From the NCBI GenBank assembly GCA_025056255.1, contig JANWVT010000003.1, positions 124,001 through 188,000 of the forward strand: 64,000 bases of DNA, read 5' to 3'. Under the pieces are notes generated by a model that did not search any database, was not told the DNA's origin, and was given only the letters and a program-made list of their open reading frames with translations. This stretch comes from Bernardetiaceae bacterium. GTDB taxonomy: Bacteria; Bacteroidota; Bacteroidia; Cytophagales; Thermoflexibacteraceae. Positions 57,077 to 64,000 of the stretch are shown one piece after another. Numbering within the stretch: the first letter of the stretch is position 1; the number at the start of each line of letters is the position of its first letter. The position numbers and the translations under genes were made by a program.

Positions 57077-57576
57077 CAACCCCTAACCAACTCCCCCAGC
57101 TTTAAGGCGGAGCGTCGGATTTTGCTACACTACTACTTCGAAAACTTTTTAGATTGAAAGCAAATCGGCTCAACTGAGCAGATGTAGCCATTATTTGTTA
57201 TAGATACTCACCTAGCAAAGCAAGTTGAATATTGTGCCCATGTGATACATGGGCTTAATTTTCAATTGCTATGCTCTGAGAAACAAGCACTGAATTACAA
57301 TATAATATCTTGTGCTGCTTAAAAGTGAGAAAGACAGATTAGAGGCTTCTTTGCTCTTTCCAAAGAATATATGCACATGCTGAGGGGTGTTCATGAAGAT
57401 ACACACAAGGGAGACGTGGCATTTGAACTATTTCAATGTTTAGCTGTGCTTGCTAATACACAAGCTTATCGGTCATACCCTCCACCCCTCAACAAAAGGC
57501 TTTGTAATAAAAGTTACACAACAAGTGCGCTTAATTTTTCTACTTTAGCAAACAGCCATTTAAATCTGTTTGTAAT
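57077..57576. other. 500-bp non-coding stretch
   Basis: No convincing gene. It holds one good hairpin (57236-57254) and sequence with no strong coding bias. A 69-codon open frame at 57371 lacks a family match and ends inside the next gene's first codons, so I do not call it. A segment near 57100-57115 (agctttaaggcggagcg) looks repeat-like but has no partner in the window. Confidence 0.55.
57236..57254 (+). terminator. Perfect 8-bp hairpin followed by TTAATTTT
   Basis: GCCCATGT (57236-57243), loop GAT, ACATGGGC (57247-57254), then TTAATTTT. It lies 160 nt beyond the stop of the 125-aa protein gene and could end that transcript. Confidence 0.4.
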
Positions 57577-57783
57577 ATGAAGAAAAACATGGGAACAACA
57601 GACCGCCTCATTAGGGTGTTGGTAGCAGCAGTGATAGCCGCTTTATACTTTGCCAATATTATCTCTGGAACAGTAGCTACCATTCTGTTGGTAGTGGCAG
57701 GTATTTTTGTGTTAACCAGTTTGGTGAGTTTCTGCCCTTTGTATGCTCCTTTGGGCATCAGCACTTGTAAACGTAGCAAGTAA
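57577..57783 (+). CDS. DUF2892 / YgaP-like small inner membrane protein
   Basis: 68 aa. The start MKKNMGTTDRLIRVLVAAVIAALYF and the two membrane segments (RVLVAAVIAALYFANIIS and VATILLVVAGIFVLTSLV) plus the SFCPLYAPLGIST motif are the DUF2892 family pattern, seen in YgaP-type membrane proteins. Two helices with a short loop; both ends likely cytosolic. No rhodanese domain is fused here, unlike YgaP. The gene stands alone: the next gene runs convergently with a hairpin terminator in between. Its role is unknown; family members are sometimes linked to sulfur or stress metabolism. Confidence 0.88.
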   Translation: MKKNMGTTDRLIRVLVAAVIAALYFANIISGTVATILLVVAGIFVLTSLVSFCPLYAPLGISTCKRSK

Positions 57784-57819
57784 ATTTTGTAGGTAACGTT
57801 TGCGAACCGCATTAAAAAA

Positions 57820-57841
57820 GACGACATGGCAAAATGTCGTC
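57820..57841 (-). terminator. Intrinsic terminator of the A-type Fe-S gene
   Basis: GACGACAT (57820-57827) pairs perfectly with ATGTCGTC (57834-57841), 6-nt loop. On the minus strand the stem is followed by six T. It sits 26 nt past the Fe-S gene stop and also 36 nt after the convergent DUF2892 gene. Confidence 0.8.
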
Positions 57842-57867
57842 CTTAATTTTATGTCTGTACAGAAGAG

Positions 57868-58194
57868 CTACACAGCAAAGCTCTCACCGCATCCACAAGT
57901 GCGTGAAGCATTAGGATTAATGAACTGAAAACCTTTTCCGTTCAATCCATCAGAAAAATCTAATACAGTGCCTACCAAATACAGCAGACTTTTCTTGTCT
58001 ACCATAATTTTAATACCTTTATCTTCAAAGATATGGTCGTTGGGGTGGGAGGTATCATCAAAAGCAAGGTCGTACATCAGCCCTGAGCACCCTCCACCTT
58101 TTACTGCCACTCGGATATGATGGTTGTCGGACTTGCCTTCTTGTAAACGCAGCTCGGTTATTTTATTTTTGGCTTTTTCTGTAATACTAATCAT
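57868..58194 (-). CDS. A-type iron-sulfur cluster carrier (IscA/ErpA/SufA family)
   Basis: 108 aa. The protein has the three conserved cysteines of the HesB family: C36 in VKGGGCSGL, and C100 and C102 in ASRTCGCGESF. MISITEKAKNKITEL and the conserved YLVGTVLDFSDGLNGKGFQFINPNA loop also fit. Such proteins carry Fe-S clusters from the scaffold to apo-proteins. No isc or suf genes adjoin it, so it is a lone copy in this window; the exact subtype is not resolved. A TAnnTTTG match lies 46 nt upstream, on the minus strand. Confidence 0.93.
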   Translation of the reverse strand: MISITEKAKNKITELRLQEGKSDNHHIRVAVKGGGCSGLMYDLAFDDTSHPNDHIFEDKGIKIMVDKKSLLYLVGTVLDFSDGLNGKGFQFINPNASRTCGCGESFAV

Positions 58195-58240
58195 ATTAGC
58201 TGATTATTTTGGCTGTTAAACTTAACCCTTATTAAAACAG

Positions 58241-58248
58241 CAAAGTTA
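58241..58248 (-). promoter_or_regulatory. Candidate -7 element TAACTTTG for the Fe-S carrier gene
   Basis: On the minus strand the bases read TAACTTTG, an exact TAnnTTTG match, in the 72-bp divergent gap, 46 nt before the ATG at 58194. No clear -33 box. Confidence 0.4.
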
Positions 58249-58266
58249 CGCAAATAGTTCGTTAAT

Positions 58267-59517
58267 ATGGTTCGAATCGGCAACTACCGCTGGCGTATTT
58301 TGGCGCTATTATTTTTTGCTACCACTATCAACTACATCGACCGTCAGGTAATCGGTATTTTGGCACCTACCCTTCAGAATGAAATTGGTTGGAACGAAAT
58401 AGATTACAGCCAGATTGTAATGGCATTTCAGGTTGCCTATGCCATTGGCATGGCATTTACTGGATACTTTTTAGACAAGTTTGGCACCCGTATCGGCTTT
58501 GCAGTAGCTATTTCGCTATGGAGCTTAGCAGGTATGGGGCATGCATTAGCCCGTAGTGTAGCAGGGTTTGCAGTAGCGCGTTTTATGCTTGGTATAGGCG
58601 AAGCAGCCAATTTTCCTGCTTGTTTAAAAACAGTTTCCGAGTGGTTTCCCATACAAGAGCGTGGGCTGGCAACAGGTATTTTCAACTCTGGCTCTAATAT
58701 AGGCGCAATCCTTGCCCCGCTAACAGTGCCGTTTATTGCTACCCATTATGGATGGCAATGGGCATTTATCATTACCGGAGCACTCGGATTTATTTGGTTG
58801 ATTTTTTGGTGGCAGGTTTATGCTAAGCCAGAAGCACATCCAGCTTTAACAAGTAGTGAGTTAGCTTACATTCGTTCAGGAGAGCAAACAACAGGTTATG
58901 CCGTTGCATGGAAACAGTTGCTAATCTTCCGCCAAACATGGGTGTTATGCTTAATGCGTTTTACTACTGACCCTGTTTGGTGGCTAATTCTATTTTGGAC
59001 GCCTAAGTTTTTATATACTCAACACGGACTGCAACTACAAGCGCTAAGCTTACCGCTTATTGTAATTTTTTTAGTAGCCGATGCAGGCAGTATTGTAGGA
59101 GGCTGGCTATCTTCTTTTTGGTTGAAAAAAGGTCGTTCGCTGGATTTTGCCCGTCGAAATACCCTACTGGTATGTGCTGGAGTAGCCACCTCCATTGCTT
59201 TGGCAACGCATATGCCAACAGCTGCTGGTGCAGTATTGTTGATTGCTCTAACAGCAGCAGCTTATCAAGGTTGGTCTGCCAACATTTTCACCATCATTAC
59301 CGACCTGTACCCAAAAAATGCAGTTGCCTCTATGTCGGGTTTGGCAGGTATGAGTGGGGCTATTGGCGGAACAGTCTTCTCGTTGTTGATTGGTTACATA
59401 TTAGAAGAAACCAACAATTATACCCTGATTTTCAGCGGGTCAGGACTAATTTTCCTATTGGCTTGGCTGCTACTGTACCTGTTACTACCTCAACTACAAA
59501 CCGTTGCAAATGAGTAG
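58267..59517 (+). CDS. MFS transporter, anion:cation symporter (ExuT-like) family
   Basis: 416 aa with about 12 membrane segments. The first helices read ILALLFFATTINYIDRQVIGILAPTLQNEIGW, close to hexuronate/sialate-type symporters, with the MFS loop GYFLDKFGTRIGF and RFMLGIGEAANFPACLKTVSEWFP. The probable substrate is an organic acid such as a hexuronate, carried with protons or Na+; which one is not shown. There are no uronate catabolism genes nearby. Divergent from the Fe-S carrier gene; followed by a 162-bp gap before the phosphatase gene. Confidence 0.9.
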   Translation: MVRIGNYRWRILALLFFATTINYIDRQVIGILAPTLQNEIGWNEIDYSQIVMAFQVAYAIGMAFTGYFLDKFGTRIGFAVAISLWSLAGMGHALARSVAGFAVARFMLGIGEAANFPACLKTVSEWFPIQERGLATGIFNSGSNIGAILAPLTVPFIATHYGWQWAFIITGALGFIWLIFWWQVYAKPEAHPALTSSELAYIRSGEQTTGYAVAWKQLLIFRQTWVLCLMRFTTDPVWWLILFWTPKFLYTQHGLQLQALSLPLIVIFLVADAGSIVGGWLSSFWLKKGRSLDFARRNTLLVCAGVATSIALATHMPTAAGAVLLIALTAAAYQGWSANIFTIITDLYPKNAVASMSGLAGMSGAIGGTVFSLLIGYILEETNNYTLIFSGSGLIFLLAWLLLYLLLPQLQTVANE

Positions 59518-59585
59518 TTTTACTCATTTTTTCATTTTTCTTTCTCCAATCCAATCATTCTGGGTTTTAGACTGTTACTAAAGTT

Positions 59586-59604
59586 GCAATAGCTATTGCT
59601 TTTT
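59586..59604 (+). terminator. Weak palindrome with T5 after the MFS gene
   Basis: GCAATAGCTATTGC (59586-59599), a perfect 14-bp palindrome that folds with a 5-bp stem, followed by TTTTT. It lies 69 nt past the transporter stop. The stem is short, so termination is uncertain. Confidence 0.3.
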
Positions 59605-59679
59605 AAAAGCAAATCTTTACTTTTACAAGTACAAAGACTCAACAGAAATGTAATAGAGAAGTTTTACTACTAAGGTCTA

Positions 59680-61746
59680 ATGAGGAGCATTTCGTTTAAG
59701 ATGGTGGTGCTTTGTGTGGCGATGGTATTGCTCGGCAGTACACCAGCATTCTATTTTGCATACACCGAGGCACGCCACTCCATAGAGCAAGACATCAAAG
59801 AATCACTCCTCAAAGAAACCTCCCTCACCATTGCCGGAGTAGACCGTTTTTTATATGAAAGGAAAAAAGACTTATTCTCTATTGCTAATGACCCGGCTTT
59901 TGTTGCTCCACTAAGCAGTAATTCTCTCAGGCAGCGCGAGCGCATAGCTTTAATCCAGCGCAGGCTAAATGAGCTCATTGTTGCCTTTCCGCTATACGAG
60001 AGCATGACTTATTTCGATACCACCCGCGTATACATTGCAGACACTCGGATTGAAAATATTGGTAAAAAACACAGCTACTCCAAATACTGGCCAGAGTTAG
60101 AGTACAAAGACTTTGCAATGGAAGTATCTAAGTCGGAACTATTGCGCATTCCGGTTATCCATTTTGCAAAGAAAATTCGCGATGCCAAAGGCAACTACGT
60201 AGGCGTGCTGGTTGCCCGTGTTTCTATGAATAGGTTACACGACCTGTTTAATCAGATTGTCAGCGGCGGAGCTACTGGCAGGCAAGAAGAAGTTCGCAAA
60301 ACCCTCGAAATTGTACTGATAGATAACGACGGCTATATTTTGTATTCTAACAAGAATAAATTTGCTGCTCTCACCAAGCGCTACCCTGACATTAAGTATG
60401 TTAAAAAAGCAATAGAGTCTCCTAAATTTGGCAGCAACAATCGGTTTATCAGTACAGAAAAAGAAATTTACGTTTTAGATACACAAAAAGGTTATTTAGA
60501 CTATGCAGGCAGCGGCTGGATTATTATTGCCAAAGCATCTAAAGACGTAATCTTTAAGCCTGTTTTGTCGCTGAGTGACCGATATGCACGCATCGCCCTC
60601 ATTGTCTGCGGAATTGGAACCATCATAGCCATTGGCGTAGGAAGATATTTTGCTCAACCTATCATTTCACTCAATCAAGCAGCAGAAGAGATGGCAGATG
60701 GTGAGTGGAATGAAATCATCTCAGACGACAGTATGTTCAAGCGGCATGACGAAATTGGAGAACTTGCCCGTAGCTTTCGCAACATGTCGCAACAGCTCGA
60801 CAGAAAAATTAAAGAGCAGAAAGAACTCAATGCCCAGTTAGTTTACAAATACGAGGAGGTGCAACAAAAAACCGAAGAAATTCAGAGCCAAAACGAAAAA
60901 ATTGCCCAACAAAAAACTGAACTAGAAAAAGCACTAGCCGAAATTGAGCTTAAAAACAAAAACATTACAGCCAGTATCAACTATGCCCAACGCATTCAGT
61001 CGGCTTTGCTGCCAGAGAAAGAAATTATTACGCGCTGTTTCGCCCAGTGTTTTATTTTGTACCAGCCCAGAGACATCGTTAGCGGCGATTTCTACTGGTT
61101 CCGTCAAATGATTAATGAGCGCGGCGAACCTGTGGCTGTTATGGCTGTAGTAGATTGCACCGGACACGGTGTGCCGGGGGCGCTCATGTCGGTTATTGGT
61201 AGCAATTTGCTCTATCAAATAGTGGTAATGGAACAGTTGCTAGACCCTGCAAAAATTATACATCGGCTCGACGTTGGCGTTATCAAAACTCTTAAACAAG
61301 AGGAAGCGTCTTCTAATCGCCAAGATGGCATGGATATTTCCTTGTTTACTTACAACCAACACACCAGAGAGCTTGTTATTGCCGGTGCGCATCAATCTGC
61401 TTATATCATCCGCAACGATACTATGCACGAAATCAAAGGCGATAAGTTCTCTGTTGGCGGTATTGTAAATGCTAAGATATCCCGCACGGTACACAATCAC
61501 ACTTGGCAATGCCTGCGCGGCGATATGCTCTATCTCTGCACCGATGGCTACACTGACCAATTCGGCAATGCCGATGGCGGACAGCCTCCTGTCAAATTCG
61601 GAAAGAAGTTTTTCCGCCAATTACTGAAAGATATCTACCGCGCTGATGCTTGCCGCCAAGAAAGTATCCTTTTAGAAACCCACCAGATGTGGCGAGGTAG
61701 CGAAAGCCAAACCGATGATATTACAGTGGTAGGCATTCGGTTTTAA
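59680..61746 (+). CDS. Membrane sensor with Cache, HAMP and SpoIIE/PP2C-type phosphatase domains
   Basis: 688 aa. An N-terminal membrane segment (ISFKMVVLCVAMVLLGSTPAFYFAY) and a second (RIALIVCGIGTIIAIGVGRYFAQPI, ~300-325) flank a periplasmic Cache-type sensor domain (~30-295). A HAMP segment (LNQAAEEMADGEWNEII) and a ~75-residue coiled coil lead to the SpoIIE/RsbU-like phosphatase (~440-688): PRDIVSGDFYWF, VVDCTGHGVPGALMSVIGSNLL, DGMDISLF, LYLCTDGYTDQF and SQTDDITVVGIRF, with the metal-binding aspartates present. Such proteins usually dephosphorylate an anti-sigma antagonist, or act in partner switching; no antagonist or anti-sigma gene is in the window. Its stop overlaps the convergent gene by 4 nt. 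Confidence 0.93.
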   Translation: MRSISFKMVVLCVAMVLLGSTPAFYFAYTEARHSIEQDIKESLLKETSLTIAGVDRFLYERKKDLFSIANDPAFVAPLSSNSLRQRERIALIQRRLNELIVAFPLYESMTYFDTTRVYIADTRIENIGKKHSYSKYWPELEYKDFAMEVSKSELLRIPVIHFAKKIRDAKGNYVGVLVARVSMNRLHDLFNQIVSGGATGRQEEVRKTLEIVLIDNDGYILYSNKNKFAALTKRYPDIKYVKKAIESPKFGSNNRFISTEKEIYVLDTQKGYLDYAGSGWIIIAKASKDVIFKPVLSLSDRYARIALIVCGIGTIIAIGVGRYFAQPIISLNQAAEEMADGEWNEIISDDSMFKRHDEIGELARSFRNMSQQLDRKIKEQKELNAQLVYKYEEVQQKTEEIQSQNEKIAQQKTELEKALAEIELKNKNITASINYAQRIQSALLPEKEIITRCFAQCFILYQPRDIVSGDFYWFRQMINERGEPVAVMAVVDCTGHGVPGALMSVIGSNLLYQIVVMEQLLDPAKIIHRLDVGVIKTLKQEEASSNRQDGMDISLFTYNQHTRELVIAGAHQSAYIIRNDTMHEIKGDKFSVGGIVNAKISRTVHNHTWQCLRGDMLYLCTDGYTDQFGNADGGQPPVKFGKKFFRQLLKDIYRADACRQESILLETHQMWRGSESQTDDITVVGIRF

Positions 61747-62645
61747 AAGAAAATTTCTTGGGCAAGCCGGTAGGTGTTGCTGTGTGCTTCTATAATATCG
61801 GCAATGCGCGGAGAGTAGCCACCCCCCATACTTACTGCAACAGGAATTTGATTGTCTTTACAGGTTTGCAACACAAACCGGTCTCGCTCTTTACAACCTT
61901 GGCGGCTCACCGAAAGCTTACCGAGCTTGTCTGTATCCAAAATATCAACACCTGCAATGTAAAAAATAAATTCGGGTTGTACTTTTTCTATCAATCGCGG
62001 CAGGGTGGTGCGTAGTATAGGCAGATACTGAGTGTCATCGGTGCCATCGGGCAACCCAATATCTAAATCCGATTTCTCTTTCTGCAATGGATAATTTTTT
62101 TCACCATGCATACTGAAAGTAAATACGCGCGGCTCATTGGCAAAAATTTGGGCAGTACCGTTGCCTTGGTGTACATCTAAATCAACAATTAAAATACGTG
62201 CTGCTAAACAATGGTTAAGCAAATAGTGCGCTGCTATTGCCACGTCATTAAGTAAGCAGAATCCTTCGCCCCTATCAGTAAAAGCATGATGCGTACCTCC
62301 TGCCACATTCATAGCAATCCCATATTGCAAAGCAAATAAAGCTGCCTGAATGGTACCCTGTACAATTACAGTTTCGCGATGCACCAACTCTTTAGAAAGG
62401 GGGAAGCCTGTTTTGCGAATTTCGCTTGTTGAAAGTTGGCATGTTTTTAATTTCTCCCACCACGCTACACTGTGGCTTGCCAAAATATCTGCCTCTGCAA
62501 CGGGCTGTGGAGCAAAAAAATTGTCTTCTGTGGCAGTTCCTTCATATAAAAGTTGTTCAGGTAGCAATGAGTATTTCTCCATCGGGAAACGATGCCCCTC
62601 TGGCAATGGGTGATGATAGACAGGCGACCAAGCTATTTTCAACAT
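61743..62645 (-). CDS. Histone deacetylase-family (AcuC-like) amidohydrolase
   Basis: 300 aa, cytosolic. The class II-like deacetylase fold is visible by its catalytic stretches: GGTHHAFTDRGEGFCLLNDVAIAA (tandem histidines), ILIVDLDVHQGNGTAQIF (metal-binding Asp and His) and IAGVDILDTDKLGKL (third ligand). The C-terminal SMGGGYSP glycine-rich motif completes the site. Bacterial members remove acetyl groups from small amines such as acetylpolyamines, or from acetylated proteins such as acetyl-CoA synthetase. The target is not evident here. It overlaps the phosphatase gene's stop by 4 nt (61743-61746), convergently. Confidence 0.92.
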   Translation of the reverse strand: MLKIAWSPVYHHPLPEGHRFPMEKYSLLPEQLLYEGTATEDNFFAPQPVAEADILASHSVAWWEKLKTCQLSTSEIRKTGFPLSKELVHRETVIVQGTIQAALFALQYGIAMNVAGGTHHAFTDRGEGFCLLNDVAIAAHYLLNHCLAARILIVDLDVHQGNGTAQIFANEPRVFTFSMHGEKNYPLQKEKSDLDIGLPDGTDDTQYLPILRTTLPRLIEKVQPEFIFYIAGVDILDTDKLGKLSVSRQGCKERDRFVLQTCKDNQIPVAVSMGGGYSPRIADIIEAHSNTYRLAQEIFF

Positions 62646-62736
62646 ACCCCCTTATCGGTTTGTGGTAGCAGAATGTTTGCAATGGCTGTTAAACTTGTTT
62701 GAACTTTGTACTTTCGCATAATTAATCAAAGCTGCT

Positions 62737-63531
62737 ATGATAGCCAAACTTTGGGGTGGATGCTGGTTGTTTGCCGTCATTATCTTGCAAGCCAATATTA
62801 CCGATATTCCCGCTATCAATCGTTTGAAAAGGGAGGCAGAAGCAGCCTTCCAAAACAAATACTGGAACGTGGCTGCCAGTAAATATGGCGAATTGGTAGA
62901 AAAATATCAGGTAAAAGAGCCAGAGGTGCTGCTCAACTTAGCCCATGCCTATTTTGAAGCACAAGATTTTGCAAAAGCACTAACCCATTATGAACAAGCA
63001 GCCAAAAGCAACGAAAAAGTCATACAATCTGTTGCCTACCAACAAGCAGCTATTATCAAAGCGCAAAACGGTCAGTTAGAAGAAGCTTTGAAATACTTGC
63101 GCAACAGTTTGCGCGCTTTGCCAGACAATCAAGCTGCCCGCTATAATTACGAGGTTGTGTATGCTTTGTTAAGCAAACAAAAGCAACAAAGCCAAAACCA
63201 ATCAGAAGATACTGCCGACCGCTCACAACAAGATCAGAATAAGCAGCAGCAACAACAAAATGCGGACCGCCAACAGCAACAGGGCAACCAAGGCAAAAAT
63301 GATGCCCAGAGCCAAAGCGGAGAGCAGGACAATCAGGGCGCTGAACAAGGAAAAATGGAAGAAAAAAGCAACAAAAGCGAACTACGCAGCAAAAGGCTGG
63401 AACAAATTAAAATGACTGAAGAGCAAGCTAGGGGCATACTAGATGCCATTCGCAACAATGAAGTGCAATATTTACAGCAGCTTCAGCGTCAGCCTACGCG
63501 TCGCGCAGACCGCAGCAAACCCGACTGGTAA
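62737..63531 (+). CDS. TPR protein similar to BatC/BatE of the Bat operon
   Basis: 264 aa. A short N-terminal hydrophobic segment (LWGGCWLFAVIILQANI) probably is a signal or anchor. Three to four TPR-like units follow (residues ~25-145: EAAFQNKYWNVAASKYGELV, VLLNLAHAYFEAQDFAKALTHYEQA, QVA-type helices, GQLEEALKYLRNSLRALPDNQAARYNYE). Residues ~150-215 are low-complexity, glutamine-rich and probably disordered. The tail (MTEEQARGILDAIRNNEVQYLQQLQR) is the signature seen in BatC-type proteins, which take part in a von Willebrand-factor-type stress operon. Here no batA/B/D neighbours are visible; the regulator gene downstream is convergent, so it is not followed by the usual operon. Confidence 0.75.
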   Translation: MIAKLWGGCWLFAVIILQANITDIPAINRLKREAEAAFQNKYWNVAASKYGELVEKYQVKEPEVLLNLAHAYFEAQDFAKALTHYEQAAKSNEKVIQSVAYQQAAIIKAQNGQLEEALKYLRNSLRALPDNQAARYNYEVVYALLSKQKQQSQNQSEDTADRSQQDQNKQQQQQNADRQQQQGNQGKNDAQSQSGEQDNQGAEQGKMEEKSNKSELRSKRLEQIKMTEEQARGILDAIRNNEVQYLQQLQRQPTRRADRSKPDW

Positions 63532-63534
63532 GCC

Positions 63535-64000
63535 TCAATCGTACACGTTGCTGATATGGGTAAGCATTTGCGGGTTTAAAATGCGTATTTTGCGCTTTTC
63601 TATGCTGATAATATTGGCATCCCGCAATTCAGAAATAACGCGGATGGCTGTTTCTTTTACGGTTCCTACAAAACTGGCTAAGTCCTCCCGCGTAAGGGAA
63701 ATAGTATGTTCCTCATCTGTGGAAGAATTAGCAAGCAACAGCAGCGCCTCTGCAATGCGACTTTTAACGGGTTTGTGTGCTAAGTCGCTTAATTTAGCCT
63801 CTGCTTCGTCAGCCTCTTTGCATATTAGCTCCATTAGGGCTTGGTAAAAATCGTTGTTATTTCGCAATAGCGAAAAAAAATCAGCCTTAGGAATCACACA
63901 AATCCGACACTCTTCTAAGGCAACGGCAGAGTACGTGTAGCGGCTTTTCAGTATCAGCGAGCGATACCCTAAAAAGTTACCTTCATGGGCAATGCGCACA
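63535..64000 (-). CDS. Crp/Fnr family transcriptional regulator, C-terminal part (cut by window edge)
   Basis: The gene enters from the right edge; about 155 C-terminal codons are present. The end of the cyclic-nucleotide-binding fold (EGNFLGYRSLILKSRYTYSAVALEECRICVIPKADFFSLL) and the long dimer helix precede a winged-helix domain with LTREDLASFVGTVKETAIRVISELRDANIISIEKRKIRILNP, the recognition helix being the TVKETAIRVISELR part. No Fnr-type cysteines are visible, but the N-terminus is missing. It is convergent with the BatC-like gene, with 3 nt between stops. Confidence 0.9.
   Translation of the reverse strand, partial: VRIAHEGNFLGYRSLILKSRYTYSAVALEECRICVIPKADFFSLLRNNNDFYQALMELICKEADEAEAKLSDLAHKPVKSRIAEALLLLANSSTDEEHTISLTREDLASFVGTVKETAIRVISELRDANIISIEKRKIRILNPQMLTHISNVYD

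Noticed and set aside
57371-57580. 69-codon open frame
   Set aside because: No family match, runs into the start of the DUF2892 gene, and low-quality composition.
1-64000. CRISPR arrays, insertion sequences, prophage or defence islands
   Set aside because: I found no direct-repeat arrays, transposase, integrase or phage-like genes. The gene order and codon style look uniform chromosomal, with no clear sign of recent transfer.

Overview
The window comes from a Bacteroidota genome, most likely of the Cytophagia/Cytophagales type. The evidence is two SusC/SusD pairs, two very large secreted proteins ending in type IX secretion (T9SS) sorting domains, a DnaX, DnaE and PurL of Bacteroidota type, TAnnTTTG promoter elements in place of TATAAT, and few Shine-Dalgarno sequences. 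No phage, insertion sequence or CRISPR array is visible. The species cannot be named from sequence alone.

Layout. 1-3.9 kb: the end of a PD-(D/E)XK nuclease gene and dnaE. 4-17.5 kb: a block flanked by two inverted copies of a non-coding repeat of about 200 bp. It holds a minus-strand run (dnaX, M23 peptidase, purL, 3-hydroxybutyryl-CoA dehydrogenase, small unknown protein), then glnS with a TPR histidine kinase, a GlmU-like protein, a flavin reductase-like protein and a lipoprotein. 17.6-28 kb: twin SusC/SusD modules, each with a small lipoprotein. 28-32 kb: a translationally coupled pair, a 718-aa exported protein and a MORN-repeat protein. 32-34 kb: YajQ, tRNA-Pro(CGG) and a CapA-like protein. 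34.2-51.9 kb: two giant T9SS cargo genes (3747 and 2130 aa). 52-57 kb: a glycan cluster with a glycosyltransferase-deacetylase fusion. 57.5-64 kb: small membrane protein, A-type Fe-S carrier, MFS transporter, SpoIIE-type phosphatase, histone-deacetylase-like protein, BatC-like TPR protein and a Crp/Fnr regulator cut by the window edge.

How the parts fit. Much of the window serves the cell surface: nutrient import (SusC/SusD), secretion of giant adhesin or protease-like proteins, and envelope glycan synthesis. T9SS cargo is anchored to a special lipopolysaccharide in studied species, so glycan genes next to T9SS cargo genes are suggestive, but a link is inference.

The best candidates for unusual biology are: (1) dnaX split into two frames at a run of ten A, as expected for slippage giving gamma and tau; (2) the inverted repeat pair, whose central hairpin loop is flipped relative to its flanks; (3) the 3747-aa mosaic protein with a duplicated LamG plus beta-helix architecture; (4) the unassigned 718-aa/MORN coupled pair; (5) the glycosyltransferase-NodB fusion with a degenerate GT motif. 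No clearly new defence or mobile system was found. All family calls are from motif recognition by eye, without database searches.
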